A DNA stretch of 64,000 bases from Pseudidiomarina atlantica (lineage in GTDB: Bacteria > Pseudomonadota > Gammaproteobacteria > Enterobacterales > Alteromonadaceae), in assembly GCF_000753735.1 (NCBI RefSeq), contig NZ_JPIN01000006.1, forward strand, positions 1-64,000, given 5' to 3'. The notes beneath the pieces are model-generated. The model searched no databases. It worked only from the letters and a program-made list of their open reading frames with translations, and was not told the DNA's origin. The position numbers and the translations under genes are program-made. How positions within the stretch are numbered: the first letter of the stretch is position 1; each line of letters starts with the position of its first letter. Of the stretch, positions 18,739-27,202 are shown piece after piece.

Positions 18739-19668
18739 ATGGGTCATCACCACCATCATGGGCCACATGCTCACCATCACCACAGTGAAACTTCGTCACG
18801 CCGCATCGGTATGGCGTTTTGGTTGAATTTCTTCTTCACTATCATTGAGTTCATCGGCGGTGTGCTCACTAACAGTACAGCGATTATTGCCGATGCAGTG
18901 CATGATTTGGGCGACAGCTTGTCGCTCGGTTTGGCCTGGATCCTCAATAAATTGGGCGCGAAGCAAGCAACGGTCGGTTTTACCTACGGTTATAAGCGCT
19001 TCAGTCTATTGGGCGCGTTGATTAATGCGTTGGTGTTGCTGGCAGGCTCGACTTGGGTGTTGTTTGAAGCGGTTCCGCGCTTAGCTGACCCGGTGATGCC
19101 CAATACCGAAGGCATGATTTACTTGGCTATTTTAGGTGTTGTCGTCAATGGCTATGCCGCGTTTAAACTCTCCGGAGGTAAGACCCTCAATGAACGCGTC
19201 TTAAATTGGCACCTGCTGGAAGATGTGCTTGGCTGGGTCGCTGTGCTTATCGGTGCTATTGTCATGCACTTCGTGTATTTGCCGATTATTGATCCATTGC
19301 TCTCCATCGCGTTCACCGCTTTCATTCTAATCAACGTGGTTCGAAACCTAATTGAGACACTGAAGCTTTTCAGCCAGGCAAACCCAAACCCAGAATTGTT
19401 CGAGAAAATTGAAACTGCGTTGAAAACGGTCTCAGGAGTCGCCAACATTCATCATCTGCATTTGTGGTCACTGGATGGCGAATCGCACGTACTTACTGCC
19501 CATGTCGAACTCGCTAATGACTTTGAATCCAGCAGCGACTATTTGAGTGTTAAAGCCAACATCAACGATGCTTTAAGCCAATTTCAGCTCTACCACACCA
19601 CCATCGAGCTTGAATTCCTCTCGGAGAGCTGTCGTATAACTGAAGATGCAGAGCATCCCCAGCACTAA
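18739..19668 (+). CDS. Cation diffusion facilitator, probably zinc efflux
   Basis: The 309-residue inner-membrane protein begins with a His-rich segment (MGHHHHHGPHAHHHHSE) that likely binds Zn2+. Six helices follow, with the transport-site motifs ADAVHDLGDS (helix 2) and HLLEDVLG (helix 5). The cytoplasmic C-terminal domain contains IHHLHLWSLDGE and HVELAND. This layout fits the zinc-exporting CDF subgroup (ZitB/CzcD-like), which exchanges metal for protons; specificity is inferred from the His-rich loop. GGGAG precedes the ATG. It diverges from ompW. Confidence 0.92.
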   Translation: MGHHHHHGPHAHHHHSETSSRRIGMAFWLNFFFTIIEFIGGVLTNSTAIIADAVHDLGDSLSLGLAWILNKLGAKQATVGFTYGYKRFSLLGALINALVLLAGSTWVLFEAVPRLADPVMPNTEGMIYLAILGVVVNGYAAFKLSGGKTLNERVLNWHLLEDVLGWVAVLIGAIVMHFVYLPIIDPLLSIAFTAFILINVVRNLIETLKLFSQANPNPELFEKIETALKTVSGVANIHHLHLWSLDGESHVLTAHVELANDFESSSDYLSVKANINDALSQFQLYHTTIELEFLSESCRITEDAEHPQH

Positions 19669-19739
19669 GGTTGTATTTGCAGGCGTACCGAGGCAAAATC
19701 AGTTTTAGTTGTAACTGAAGTAAGAAAGTAAGAGACAAG

Positions 19740-20102
19740 ATGTTCCGAAAATGGAGTTCACAATGCCGGCATCCTGCAGCCATCAGCATTTTATTGCTTA
19801 TGGTTATTGCGCTGTGCTGGGGGCAGAACTTCGGGATCGTAACGCAATGCCCGCACCAAACACAGCATTTCAATAGTGCCGAACAAGTTCAACAAGCCCC
19901 AGATAGTCACAGTGAAAAATGTGAACTCACCAGTCAGTTACTACAGCAAACGCAAAGCGATCTGAGCCCCATTATCTTTGTCGCATTTGCGATGCTGGCG
20001 TTGTTAATTCAGAGTCTGCGAACGCCAAGCGCAAGTTTTAGACCACCACTTCGGCCACCCAAACAACGATTCCATCTGGTTCATTGCTGCTTCCTTGAAT
20101 GA
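19740..20102 (+). CDS. Small membrane protein preceding scsB
   Basis: No family is recognised with confidence. The 120-residue product has a hydrophobic segment at about residues 13-28 and a short outside loop with Cys and His (TQCPHQTQH, EKCELT). A second helix at about 78-92 and a basic, Pro-rich tail ending HLVHCCFLE follow. Its size and place in front of the scsB-scsC genes recall ScsA of the copper-sensitivity suppressor operon, and its cysteines would suit metal or redox chemistry, but similarity is not evident by eye. It lies 49 bases upstream of scsB on the same strand, probably in one transcript. Confidence 0.65.
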   Translation: MFRKWSSQCRHPAAISILLLMVIALCWGQNFGIVTQCPHQTQHFNSAEQVQQAPDSHSEKCELTSQLLQQTQSDLSPIIFVAFAMLALLIQSLRTPSASFRPPLRPPKQRFHLVHCCFLE

Positions 20103-20151
20103 GTTGATTTGCGCTAGCAAACCATCACTACTCATTTAAGGAGATTTAATT

Positions 20152-22266
20152 ATGCATTTATTAAACCGCTATGGTGTTGCGGTGCTGGGCCTATTGCTCA
20201 TGCTGTTCAGCTACGGTGTAGCCGCGCAAACCAGCTCTACCGGTTGGTTGCAGATGCCTGAGCACCCGCCGGTGCAAGTACGTCTTAGCCTGACGGGTGA
20301 GCAACAAGGCGAGCAAATTCAGGCGTTACTTGAAGTACAGCTCGACGACGATTGGAAAACCTACTGGCGCAGTCCCGGCGCTGGAGGTATTCCACCCACT
20401 TTGTCATGGCAAGAACAAAGCCACGGCATCAACGAGGTAAGCTGGCAATGGCCTTTTCCACAGCAGTTTGAGGTCAGCGGCCTGACCACCATCGGCTACG
20501 CAGAAGCAGTTCACTTTCCATTGACACTTGAAGTCAACCAGCCACAAGGTGTGCTTGCTGGTGTCTTAACTATGTCGTCGTGCACCAATGTCTGTGTCCT
20601 TACGGATTTCCCCATACGCTTAGCCTACGACACCAACCAGTTGCACCCTGATGCATCAACGATTGCCAAGTACGAGAGCGCGCTGGATAAAGTGCCAACA
20701 ATGCAAAGTGAAAGCGACGACACCCGTGCGACTTGGTCCGCCACATCAGCTCAGCTCGCTGTTGAAATCACCCGCGATAGTGACTGGCTAACGCCCACAC
20801 TCTACCTGCACAGTGAACAACCTGAGCTCGAAGATGTGGAGTTTAAACTCAATGAATTACGCCTCGATGGCGCCAAGCTGATTGCGGTTTACGCTGTGTC
20901 GCACTGGTTAGAATTACCCGATTTAACCGCAACTGACTGGGTTGTTTCTGTACGTGATGAAAACTTACTGCAAGCCTACGCGGTAACCGCGCGCGCTGGT
21001 TCCATCGCAAGCCAAGCCGCAACACAAGTTGCTAGCCCATCGTTGTTGTGGATCCTTGCGCTGGCATTAGTAGGTGGCTTGATCCTCAATATTATGCCCT
21101 GTGTGTTACCAGTGCTGGGTTTGAAATTGCAAAGCGTGATGAGTAGTGGCGGTGTTTCACAACAACGTATTCGCCGACAATTTCTTGCCACTGCTTTCGG
21201 CGTGATTGCATCGTTTTGGTTGCTCGCGCTAGGTCTGATTGCCTTACGTGCTAGCGGCGCCAGCATCGGTTGGGGGATTCAATTTCAAAACCCCTACTTC
21301 ATTTTGTTAATGGTGATTGTTACTTGGCTATTTGCTTTGAGCTTGTTCGACGCTGTGACCGTACGGTTACCACAACGCCTGCATAATTGGAGCGCAACAA
21401 CAGGCAGTGACCATTCGTACCTAGGCCATTTTACGCAAGGAGCACTGGCGACCTTACTTGCCACTCCTTGTACGGCTCCATTTTTGGGAACCGCGGTTGC
21501 CTTTGCACTGGCTGCAAGTGTTCCGACCATTCTGGTGATCTTTACCGCACTCGGGGTGGGCATGGCGTTACCCTGGTTACTGGTGGCACTGTGGCCGAAA
21601 ACAGTACAACTATTGCCAAAACCGGGTGCGTGGTTGGCTTGGGTAAAACCCATTATGGGTCTATTACTGCTGGCCACTACTGTCTGGCTACTAACGTTAC
21701 TGTTCAACTTCGTCAGCTTTTCCGCCATTAGCTTGTTGGTCATCGTTTTGCTGGTGCTTTCACTGCTTATGATAGGTCGACGCTATGGCAAACGTGGGGT
21801 CCTCATCACCCTCGGCGGCAGCTTTCTGGCCGGTGCGGCAACAATTGCAGTATTGCTTCTAACACTCAATAAATGGGCACCACAACTGCCACCAGACCAC
21901 CACTGGCAAGAGTTGAACCGGACTGCAATTGACACAGCACTAGCAGCCGACCAAGTAGTTTTTGTTGATGTCACAGCCGATTGGTGCGTCACCTGCAAGG
22001 CCAATAAGCTTGGTGTGCTGTTGCAGGATCCGGTTTATTCGTCGCTTGCCGCAGGTGATATTGTGCGCCTGCGTGGTGATTGGACCATGACCAACGAACA
22101 AATAACTGCATACCTTCGCAGTAATAACACCTATGGCGTGCCATTTAACAAAGTTTATGGTCCTGCCGCACCGCAGGGTATTGCCTTGCCAACTATTTTA
22201 ACCAGCCAAGCTGTGCTAAGTGCCCTAGCGCAGGCGCGTGGTGAACACATTCAATTAGAGGATTAA
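20152..22266 (+). CDS. scsB: DsbD-like transmembrane thiol-disulfide reductase (ScsB type)
   Basis: The 704-residue protein moves electrons from cytoplasmic thioredoxin to periplasmic thiol proteins. Order: signal peptide (1-25) and a long N-terminal periplasmic domain with a Cys pair (SSCTNVCVL). The transmembrane core has its paired cysteines in NIMPCVLPVLG and ATPCTAPFLG, and the C-terminal thioredoxin domain carries ADWCVTCK. The extended N-domain (residues about 30-280) separates ScsB from ordinary DsbD. AAGGAG is eight bases before the ATG. It is followed three bases later by the DsbA-like scsC, its expected redox partner. Confidence 0.9.
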   Translation: MHLLNRYGVAVLGLLLMLFSYGVAAQTSSTGWLQMPEHPPVQVRLSLTGEQQGEQIQALLEVQLDDDWKTYWRSPGAGGIPPTLSWQEQSHGINEVSWQWPFPQQFEVSGLTTIGYAEAVHFPLTLEVNQPQGVLAGVLTMSSCTNVCVLTDFPIRLAYDTNQLHPDASTIAKYESALDKVPTMQSESDDTRATWSATSAQLAVEITRDSDWLTPTLYLHSEQPELEDVEFKLNELRLDGAKLIAVYAVSHWLELPDLTATDWVVSVRDENLLQAYAVTARAGSIASQAATQVASPSLLWILALALVGGLILNIMPCVLPVLGLKLQSVMSSGGVSQQRIRRQFLATAFGVIASFWLLALGLIALRASGASIGWGIQFQNPYFILLMVIVTWLFALSLFDAVTVRLPQRLHNWSATTGSDHSYLGHFTQGALATLLATPCTAPFLGTAVAFALAASVPTILVIFTALGVGMALPWLLVALWPKTVQLLPKPGAWLAWVKPIMGLLLLATTVWLLTLLFNFVSFSAISLLVIVLLVLSLLMIGRRYGKRGVLITLGGSFLAGAATIAVLLLTLNKWAPQLPPDHHWQELNRTAIDTALAADQVVFVDVTADWCVTCKANKLGVLLQDPVYSSLAAGDIVRLRGDWTMTNEQITAYLRSNNTYGVPFNKVYGPAAPQGIALPTILTSQAVLSALAQARGEHIQLED

Positions 22267-22269
22267 AAC

Positions 22270-23016
22270 ATGACATTTACCAAAGTTTCTTATCTAACAG
22301 CTGCTTTAGCTTTAGGCATTGCGAGTCTTTTCGCGCAACCTGTGGTTGCGCAGCAGCTCACGGCTGAGCAAGAACAAAATTTAGCTAACATTGAAAAGCT
22401 ACTTCGGCGCAATCCAGACATTATTCCTAGCGTGGCGCAGAGCCTCGAACAGTTTGTCGAGCAACAGTCTGCGCAACGAAAAGCTTTTAATAACTATCAT
22501 GACTGGCTCTATAAAAATCCGTCTCACCCAACGTTGGGCGCGGCTGATGCAGCACATCAAATAGTGGTCTTTACCGATTACAATTGTCCTTATTGCAAAA
22601 AGCTCGAGCCGGGTCTCGAGGCGTTAGTCAAAAAGCATCCAGATGTACAAGTCATTAATGTGTACGTCCCGCTGCGGCAACAACAAGTACAGGGGCTTGC
22701 AACCAACTCATCGCATTTTGCGCTGGATATTTGGCGCAGCCAACGCTCTGCGTTTACTCGGGCGCACGCTTTGATGATGAGAAAATCGGGCATGCATGAT
22801 GCACAATCTCTGCGTCAGATCGCTGAGGCCACGGATACCGAGCAATTACTGCAACCAGACCCAGCGAGTGCTCGGGTGATCGACAGTAATATGAAAGCCT
22901 TTCAGGCGCTTGGTTTGCGCGGCACACCTTCGATTCTGATCGGCCAACAGATCATTCCTGGCTACGTTGTAGAAGCGCAGCTATTGCAAGCAGTAGAGCA
23001 GACCTTCGGCTTGTGA
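22270..23016 (+). CDS. scsC: Periplasmic DsbA-family thiol protein (ScsC-like)
   Basis: The 248-residue protein has a signal peptide (to about residue 28) and a helical N-terminal stretch (30-80) like the oligomerising region of ScsC. The thioredoxin fold has catalytic CPYC (106-109) in FTDYNCPYCKK, and the cis-proline loop is GTPSI. The linker YKNPSHPTLG is typical of the ScsC/DsbG-like group. It probably isomerises or reduces disulfides in the periplasm and is kept reduced by ScsB. In enterobacteria this operon protects against copper and peroxide; here that is inferred. Confidence 0.88.
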   Translation: MTFTKVSYLTAALALGIASLFAQPVVAQQLTAEQEQNLANIEKLLRRNPDIIPSVAQSLEQFVEQQSAQRKAFNNYHDWLYKNPSHPTLGAADAAHQIVVFTDYNCPYCKKLEPGLEALVKKHPDVQVINVYVPLRQQQVQGLATNSSHFALDIWRSQRSAFTRAHALMMRKSGMHDAQSLRQIAEATDTEQLLQPDPASARVIDSNMKAFQALGLRGTPSILIGQQIIPGYVVEAQLLQAVEQTFGL

Positions 23017-23023
23017 GATTCAG

Positions 23024-23059
23024 CAGAAGAGCGCTCTAAAACGAGCGCTCTTCTGTTTT
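23024..23059. terminator. Bidirectional terminator between scsC and the sensor kinase gene
   Basis: A perfect 13-base-pair stem (CAGAAGAGCGCTC / GAGCGCTCTTCTG) with a six-base loop has T-rich flanks. It overlaps the stop of the convergent kinase gene. Confidence 0.9.
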
Positions 23060-24397
23060 AGGCAATGTAATGGCAACAGTAAACTGGTTTTGCACTACTT
23101 GATAGGTGACAGCGGCGTTCAGTTGTAGCGCGAGACTGGCGACAATACTCGCACCTAGACCTGAGCCTTTGATATTCAAGTGTTGACCGCGATAGAAGCG
23201 TTCACCCACTCGTTGTACGTCAACTTCGGCCGAGTCCGTGATTTGATTAACGATGAATAACTGCTGCTGATGCGCACTAAAATCGATGACGATGACAGTG
23301 TCGGCTGGTGCATATTTGATGGCGTTATCAATCAAATTGCTGAGCAAAACGTGCCAATAGTCTGCAGCACCACTGAGGCCAATTTGCTTCGGTAATTCAA
23401 CGACAAAGCGCAGGCCCCGTTGCTCTGCACGTGGCACTTGCGTTGCGATGATGTCGCGAACAATGCTAGCCAGATTCAATTGTTGCGATGTAGTTGGCGG
23501 CAGCTCCGCTCGCGATAGGGTGAGCAAACTCTCGACTAAGTCAATCAGCCGGTCGGTGCTTTCGATCGTGTGCTCGACCTGCTTAGCATCGCGCGCCGTG
23601 ATGCTTCCTTGTAAATTCTGTAAACTCGTTTTTAATGCCGCCAACGGTGTGCGCAGTTCGTGCGCTGCGTCAGCTGAAAAGCGCTTCTCGCGCTGTAAGG
23701 TCTTTGCAATTCGCTCGACATATTGATTCAGCGCCCCCTTCACGATTGCTATTTCTTCGTCGTCGTGCTCAAGGGGAAAGGTTCGGTAGTCATCGGATTT
23801 GCGTCGCCGAAGTTGCTCCGCTAAACGATTAAAGCTGGAAAAACTGCGATTAATTACGAGCCAGCCCGACCACAGAATAAAGGGCAATAAAAACAAAATA
23901 GGGATCAATGTATCGACGACTAAGTCCGTGCGTAACTCGGAACGAAAACTATCTTCTTGCATCAATAATAAACGATAAGAGCCGTTGGCAGGTGTCATGC
24001 CAAAGCTATGCCACACACCGGTTGGGGTCTGGACCACCTGAAAGCCTTCGGCATAGGGCAACTCGTCGCTAGTGGGCGCCCCCATGGTGACCAGTGCGTA
24101 AGCACTGTTGAGGCTCTCCATGCGATAGGCAACACGCTCTTCGTACTCGTGCGCACCCAACGCTGCAATGATCACATCGTCTTGCTCGTTGAGCGCCTGA
24201 TCACGCATCAGTGTTGCCAGCGTTTTCGCCTGCTGGACCATTTCTGCATCGAATAGCTCATCAACTTCTTCGCTAACCTCAACGTAAATCCACAGCGAAG
24301 AAACGCCCGAACTCAGCAAATAAACCAGCGAAACAAGCAACAAGACGCGACGTCGAATCGAACGCAGTCGTTGCTGCCACTGCTTTAACCAGCGCAT
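23036..24397 (-). CDS. Sensor histidine kinase, QseC/PmrB-like
   Basis: The 453-residue membrane kinase has a first helix (about 17-38) and a periplasmic sensor (40-160) opening EVSEEVDELFDAEMVQQAKTLA, like QseC. After a second helix (162-183) come a HAMP-like linker, the H-box SADAAHELRTPLA (phosphorylated His246), the N-box LLSNLIDNAIKYAP and the ATP lid GSGLGASIVASLA. The start overlaps the response regulator gene by 13 bases. It is the last gene of the seven-gene operon that begins at 29209, so its signal is probably linked to the operon's product. Confidence 0.9.
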   Translation of the reverse strand: MRWLKQWQQRLRSIRRRVLLLVSLVYLLSSGVSSLWIYVEVSEEVDELFDAEMVQQAKTLATLMRDQALNEQDDVIIAALGAHEYEERVAYRMESLNSAYALVTMGAPTSDELPYAEGFQVVQTPTGVWHSFGMTPANGSYRLLLMQEDSFRSELRTDLVVDTLIPILFLLPFILWSGWLVINRSFSSFNRLAEQLRRRKSDDYRTFPLEHDDEEIAIVKGALNQYVERIAKTLQREKRFSADAAHELRTPLAALKTSLQNLQGSITARDAKQVEHTIESTDRLIDLVESLLTLSRAELPPTTSQQLNLASIVRDIIATQVPRAEQRGLRFVVELPKQIGLSGAADYWHVLLSNLIDNAIKYAPADTVIVIDFSAHQQQLFIVNQITDSAEVDVQRVGERFYRGQHLNIKGSGLGASIVASLALQLNAAVTYQVVQNQFTVAITLPKTEERSF

Positions 24398-25050
24398 TTG
24401 AGTCGATACCCTACGCCGCGAATGGTTTCAATCCACTCTTTGTGGCCCAGCTTTTTGCGCAAATGCGAAATGTGGACTTCGAGCGCGTTACTCTCAATGT
24501 CTTGGTCGCCTTGAAATACTGCCAACTCAAGTTTATCGCGGCTATGCACATGATCGGGCGCCAGCATAAGTGCCTTTAGCAATTCAAATTCTCGCCGTGA
24601 CAAGTTGATTTCTTCTGTCGCGACTTTGACTAAGCGAGTATTCAAATTGAGGCTGACTGAGCCGGCTTTGAGTTCGGCTGAAACGTAGCCTCGTTGACGT
24701 CGCACTAGCGCCCGCAGGCGCGCGGCAAGCTCGTTGAGATCAAACGGCTTGGTCATGTAATCATCTGCACCGTTGTCCAAGTGATGGACAATATCATTGG
24801 CTTGATCACGCGCCGTCAAGATTAAAATGGGTAAGGTCAGCCCTTTTTTGCGCGTTGCCGCTAGGACTCGCGAACCATCAAGATCAGGCAAGCCTAAATC
24901 AAGTACCATTGCCTCGAACTCATGGCGATTCAGTTCCGCAATTGCCGCCGCTCCAGTGCGCACCCAACTGACCGTGAAGCCACGGTCAGTGAGTCCTATT
25001 TCTGCAGCTTGGCCGAGCAAATTGTCATCTTCGACGAGCAACACGTGCAT
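24385..25050 (-). CDS. OmpR-family response regulator, QseB/PmrA-like
   Basis: The 221-residue protein has a receiver domain with acidic pocket EDD (7-9) and phosphoryl-acceptor Asp51 in VLDLGLPDLDG, TARD, and KPF. A winged-helix DNA-binding domain follows (LSRREFELLKALMLAPDHVHSRDKL, HISHLRKKLG, IRGVGYRL). It begins directly after the TPR gene stop (TAA ATG). The subgroup is that of QseB, PmrA/BasR, which bind CTTAA-type direct repeats. Such a repeat lies upstream of this operon at 29269-29285 and another upstream of the sulfatase gene at 44739-44755. Confidence 0.92.
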   Translation of the reverse strand: MHVLLVEDDNLLGQAAEIGLTDRGFTVSWVRTGAAAIAELNRHEFEAMVLDLGLPDLDGSRVLAATRKKGLTLPILILTARDQANDIVHHLDNGADDYMTKPFDLNELAARLRALVRRQRGYVSAELKAGSVSLNLNTRLVKVATEEINLSRREFELLKALMLAPDHVHSRDKLELAVFQGDQDIESNALEVHISHLRKKLGHKEWIETIRGVGYRLKCAG

Positions 25051-25734
25051 TTATCTTACCTTTTTTGCAATCCGCGCCAGTAAGGCTTCAACTTCACGTC
25101 GACGTTCAGCGTCGGCGAGCGGGCGATGTGGCCGCGGCGCGGCGGCAAGCGCATGTTCTGCGACTACCTTAGCTTTTGCGAAATCGCCCTGTTCATACAG
25201 ATAGTCAGCATAAAAGTAATTAGGGTCAATACCATCAGGATTAATTTCTAAGGCTTTTTGCAGCAACTCTCGCGCTTTATCTTCGTCGCCGAAGCCAAAT
25301 GGCCAACCAGGGACCTTGTAATAAAGCGTGCCCAAGCTGCCGTACGCAGAGCCTTGCAGTGCTGTTGGATCAAGCGTTAGCGCGTGCTCCAATGACTTTT
25401 TCGCAGCTTTAGCAAGCCCCAAGGCGCCCAAGCCTCCTTTAGCGCCAGCATAGGTACTGCGAACAATGCCTAGCCAAATGAACGCTTCCGCATTAGTAGG
25501 TTCAGCCTCAGTCCAAGCGAGCGCTTGCTGCTCTAGTTCTGCAAAAGCATCCTCTTGCGCATCGTCCGTCAGGGTATAATTGACTTCAGCCCAGCGCTGT
25601 TGCACCTGTTCTAACATTGATGCTGAAGCGGTGGTGTTTGGCGCCGTGTTTTGTGCCCTGTTCTGTGCCATTAAGGGTTGCGCGATGAGTACTGAGCAAG
25701 TCAAGAGCGTGACCCATAGCCATTGATTTTTCAT
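25051..25734 (-). CDS. Periplasmic TPR protein, TRAP-associated TatT-like
   Basis: The 227-residue product has a signal peptide (MKNQWLWVTLLTCSVLIAQPLMA) and tetratricopeptide-like helices (for example EAFIWLGIVRSTYAG, ARELLQKALEINPDGIDPNYFYADYL). The central stretch with GSLGTLYYKVPGWPFGFGD resembles TatT-type partners of TRAP transporters, although no TRAP transporter is nearby. It could bind a hydrophobic ligand or scaffold other periplasmic proteins. Its start overlaps the SDR gene by four bases and its end abuts the response regulator. Confidence 0.8.
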   Translation of the reverse strand: MKNQWLWVTLLTCSVLIAQPLMAQNRAQNTAPNTTASASMLEQVQQRWAEVNYTLTDDAQEDAFAELEQQALAWTEAEPTNAEAFIWLGIVRSTYAGAKGGLGALGLAKAAKKSLEHALTLDPTALQGSAYGSLGTLYYKVPGWPFGFGDEDKARELLQKALEINPDGIDPNYFYADYLYEQGDFAKAKVVAEHALAAAPRPHRPLADAERRREVEALLARIAKKVR

Positions 25735-26528
25735 GTGCGTTTCTCCTGCGTTAGTTCAAATAGCAAGCGTTGTGGCTTGCGCATACTGGCGGCGACCCAC
25801 TGTGGAAATGCGCCGTTGATTTTGACAAAAAGCTTTTCTGGCCAACCGAGCGTTTGCTCCGGGCGTTGCTGTTCTATCTGTTTAAGCAGCTGTTCAGCAA
25901 CTGTTGCGGGTTTATCTGCGGTACTTCCCAAACGCTCATTCATGGCCGCCATCAACCCCTGATTCATGTCGGTAGCTATCGCTCTTGGCGCTGCATAGAG
26001 AACCTTGACGCCAGTCCCCGCAAGTTCCCGAGCCAACGCTTGGGTAAAGCCATGTAAGCCAAACTTACTCGCGCAATACAGCGTCTGCCCTGGGTACCCG
26101 ATAGCACCAAACACCGATCCAATATTCAGCACCCAGCCCTGCTGTTGTTGCAGCTGCGGCAACAGTGCATGGGTTAATTGAATTGGCACGATTAAATTGG
26201 TGCTCAGCAACTGCTCGATAGTCGCCGCATTTCGACTCGCAAACGTCCCTGTCGAACTTTGTCCGGCGTTGTTAATCAGGCCCGTCACACGCAGATTTTG
26301 CGTGCTTAAATAATCGCTCAATTGCTGCACTGCATCGGTGGCATTAAGATCAAGCGCGAACCAGGGTTGCCCATAGGTTTTACCTAAGGTCTGCAAAGTA
26401 GCGCGTTGCCGCGCGATCATGATCACCCGCGCACCGCGGGTGCTGAGCTGGCGCACGAGTTCGCGACCAAGCCCACCGCTAGCGCCAGTGAGCAGAATCG
26501 TCTGTTGTTGCCAATCGATGCTGCTCAT
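25731..26528 (-). CDS. Short-chain dehydrogenase/reductase
   Basis: The 265-residue NAD(P)-dependent oxidoreductase has the cofactor loop TGASGGLG (14-21), the NNAGQSSTG block and the catalytic Tyr-Lys pair in YCASKFG, preceded by the conserved Ser in NIGSVFG. The C-terminal extension (FVKINGAFPQWVAASM) is like SDRs acting on long-chain acyl substrates. Being between the diiron-enzyme gene and the TPR gene with four-base overlaps on both sides, it most likely acts in the same pathway. The substrate is unknown. Confidence 0.88.
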   Translation of the reverse strand: MSSIDWQQQTILLTGASGGLGRELVRQLSTRGARVIMIARQRATLQTLGKTYGQPWFALDLNATDAVQQLSDYLSTQNLRVTGLINNAGQSSTGTFASRNAATIEQLLSTNLIVPIQLTHALLPQLQQQQGWVLNIGSVFGAIGYPGQTLYCASKFGLHGFTQALARELAGTGVKVLYAAPRAIATDMNQGLMAAMNERLGSTADKPATVAEQLLKQIEQQRPEQTLGWPEKLFVKINGAFPQWVAASMRKPQRLLFELTQEKRT

Positions 26529-27202
26529 GAGGCTAATTCCAACGGTTCTGCGGCTAGCTCTGGTAACGCGCGGAACATATCGCCGTAGAGCCGATACACA
26601 TGTTTCGCGGTTTGGATGATGGCGCGTTGCGCAGCCGGGTCAGTCACCTTATCCATTAAATCTTCAAAGAATTTCACATGCTCGATATCTAAATCACCAT
26701 GCGAAAGCAGATAGCTAAAGGCGCTAGTGGGTAGGCCCAAACTTGCTTTGATTTGCCCTGCGGCACGCGTTGCCAACTGTACACTGGTGCCCTCGAGTAC
26801 ATGGGCCATGCCAAAAAATGCCGCTGGATGCACACTGTCAATCGCTTGATAGACCAATGCCACCATCGCCTCTGTGGCAGTGTGGGGTTGCCCTTCAGCA
26901 ACTTGCTGTGGATCTGCGCCGGTCGCTTTAATGTCGTTTAGAATCCAGCGCTCATGTCCGTATTCCTCGTTGATGTACTCGATAATGGCTTTACGCAGCC
27001 ATTCATCTTGCTGCTGCATTCGGCTGCCTGCGCGCATCAGTAGCGGCACCGTATGTTTCACATGGTGATAAGCCTGCGTTAAAAATGCTTGATAGAGAGG
27101 GATGCTAATGCTGCCGTCCAATGCTTGTTGAATCACTGGCGCCGATAGCAAATACCGTTGTTCAGTTTGAGTTTGTTCACACAGTTGTTGAAAAAATCCC
27201 AT
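26525..27202 (-). CDS. Haem-oxygenase-like diiron enzyme (iron-containing redox enzyme family)
   Basis: The 225-residue all-helical protein carries residues placed like a diiron site of the HDO superfamily: E80-x2-H83 (EEYGHE), E137 (LEGTS) and H168-x3-D172-x2-H175 (HGDLDIEH). The superfamily includes UndA, which decarboxylates fatty acids to alkenes, and several N-oxygenases and lyases. It overlaps the acyl ligase gene by 26 bases and the SDR gene by four, so an acyl or amine-type substrate is plausible. It could be mistaken for TenA, but TenA's thiaminase residues are not apparent. Confidence 0.85.
   Translation of the reverse strand: MGFFQQLCEQTQTEQRYLLSAPVIQQALDGSISIPLYQAFLTQAYHHVKHTVPLLMRAGSRMQQQDEWLRKAIIEYINEEYGHERWILNDIKATGADPQQVAEGQPHTATEAMVALVYQAIDSVHPAAFFGMAHVLEGTSVQLATRAAGQIKASLGLPTSAFSYLLSHGDLDIEHVKFFEDLMDKVTDPAAQRAIIQTAKHVYRLYGDMFRALPELAAEPLELAS

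Noticed and set aside
26525..27202. TenA thiaminase annotation for the diiron-like protein
   Set aside because: The Glu/His/Asp ligand order fits the haem-oxygenase-like diiron group, and no thiamin genes are nearby.
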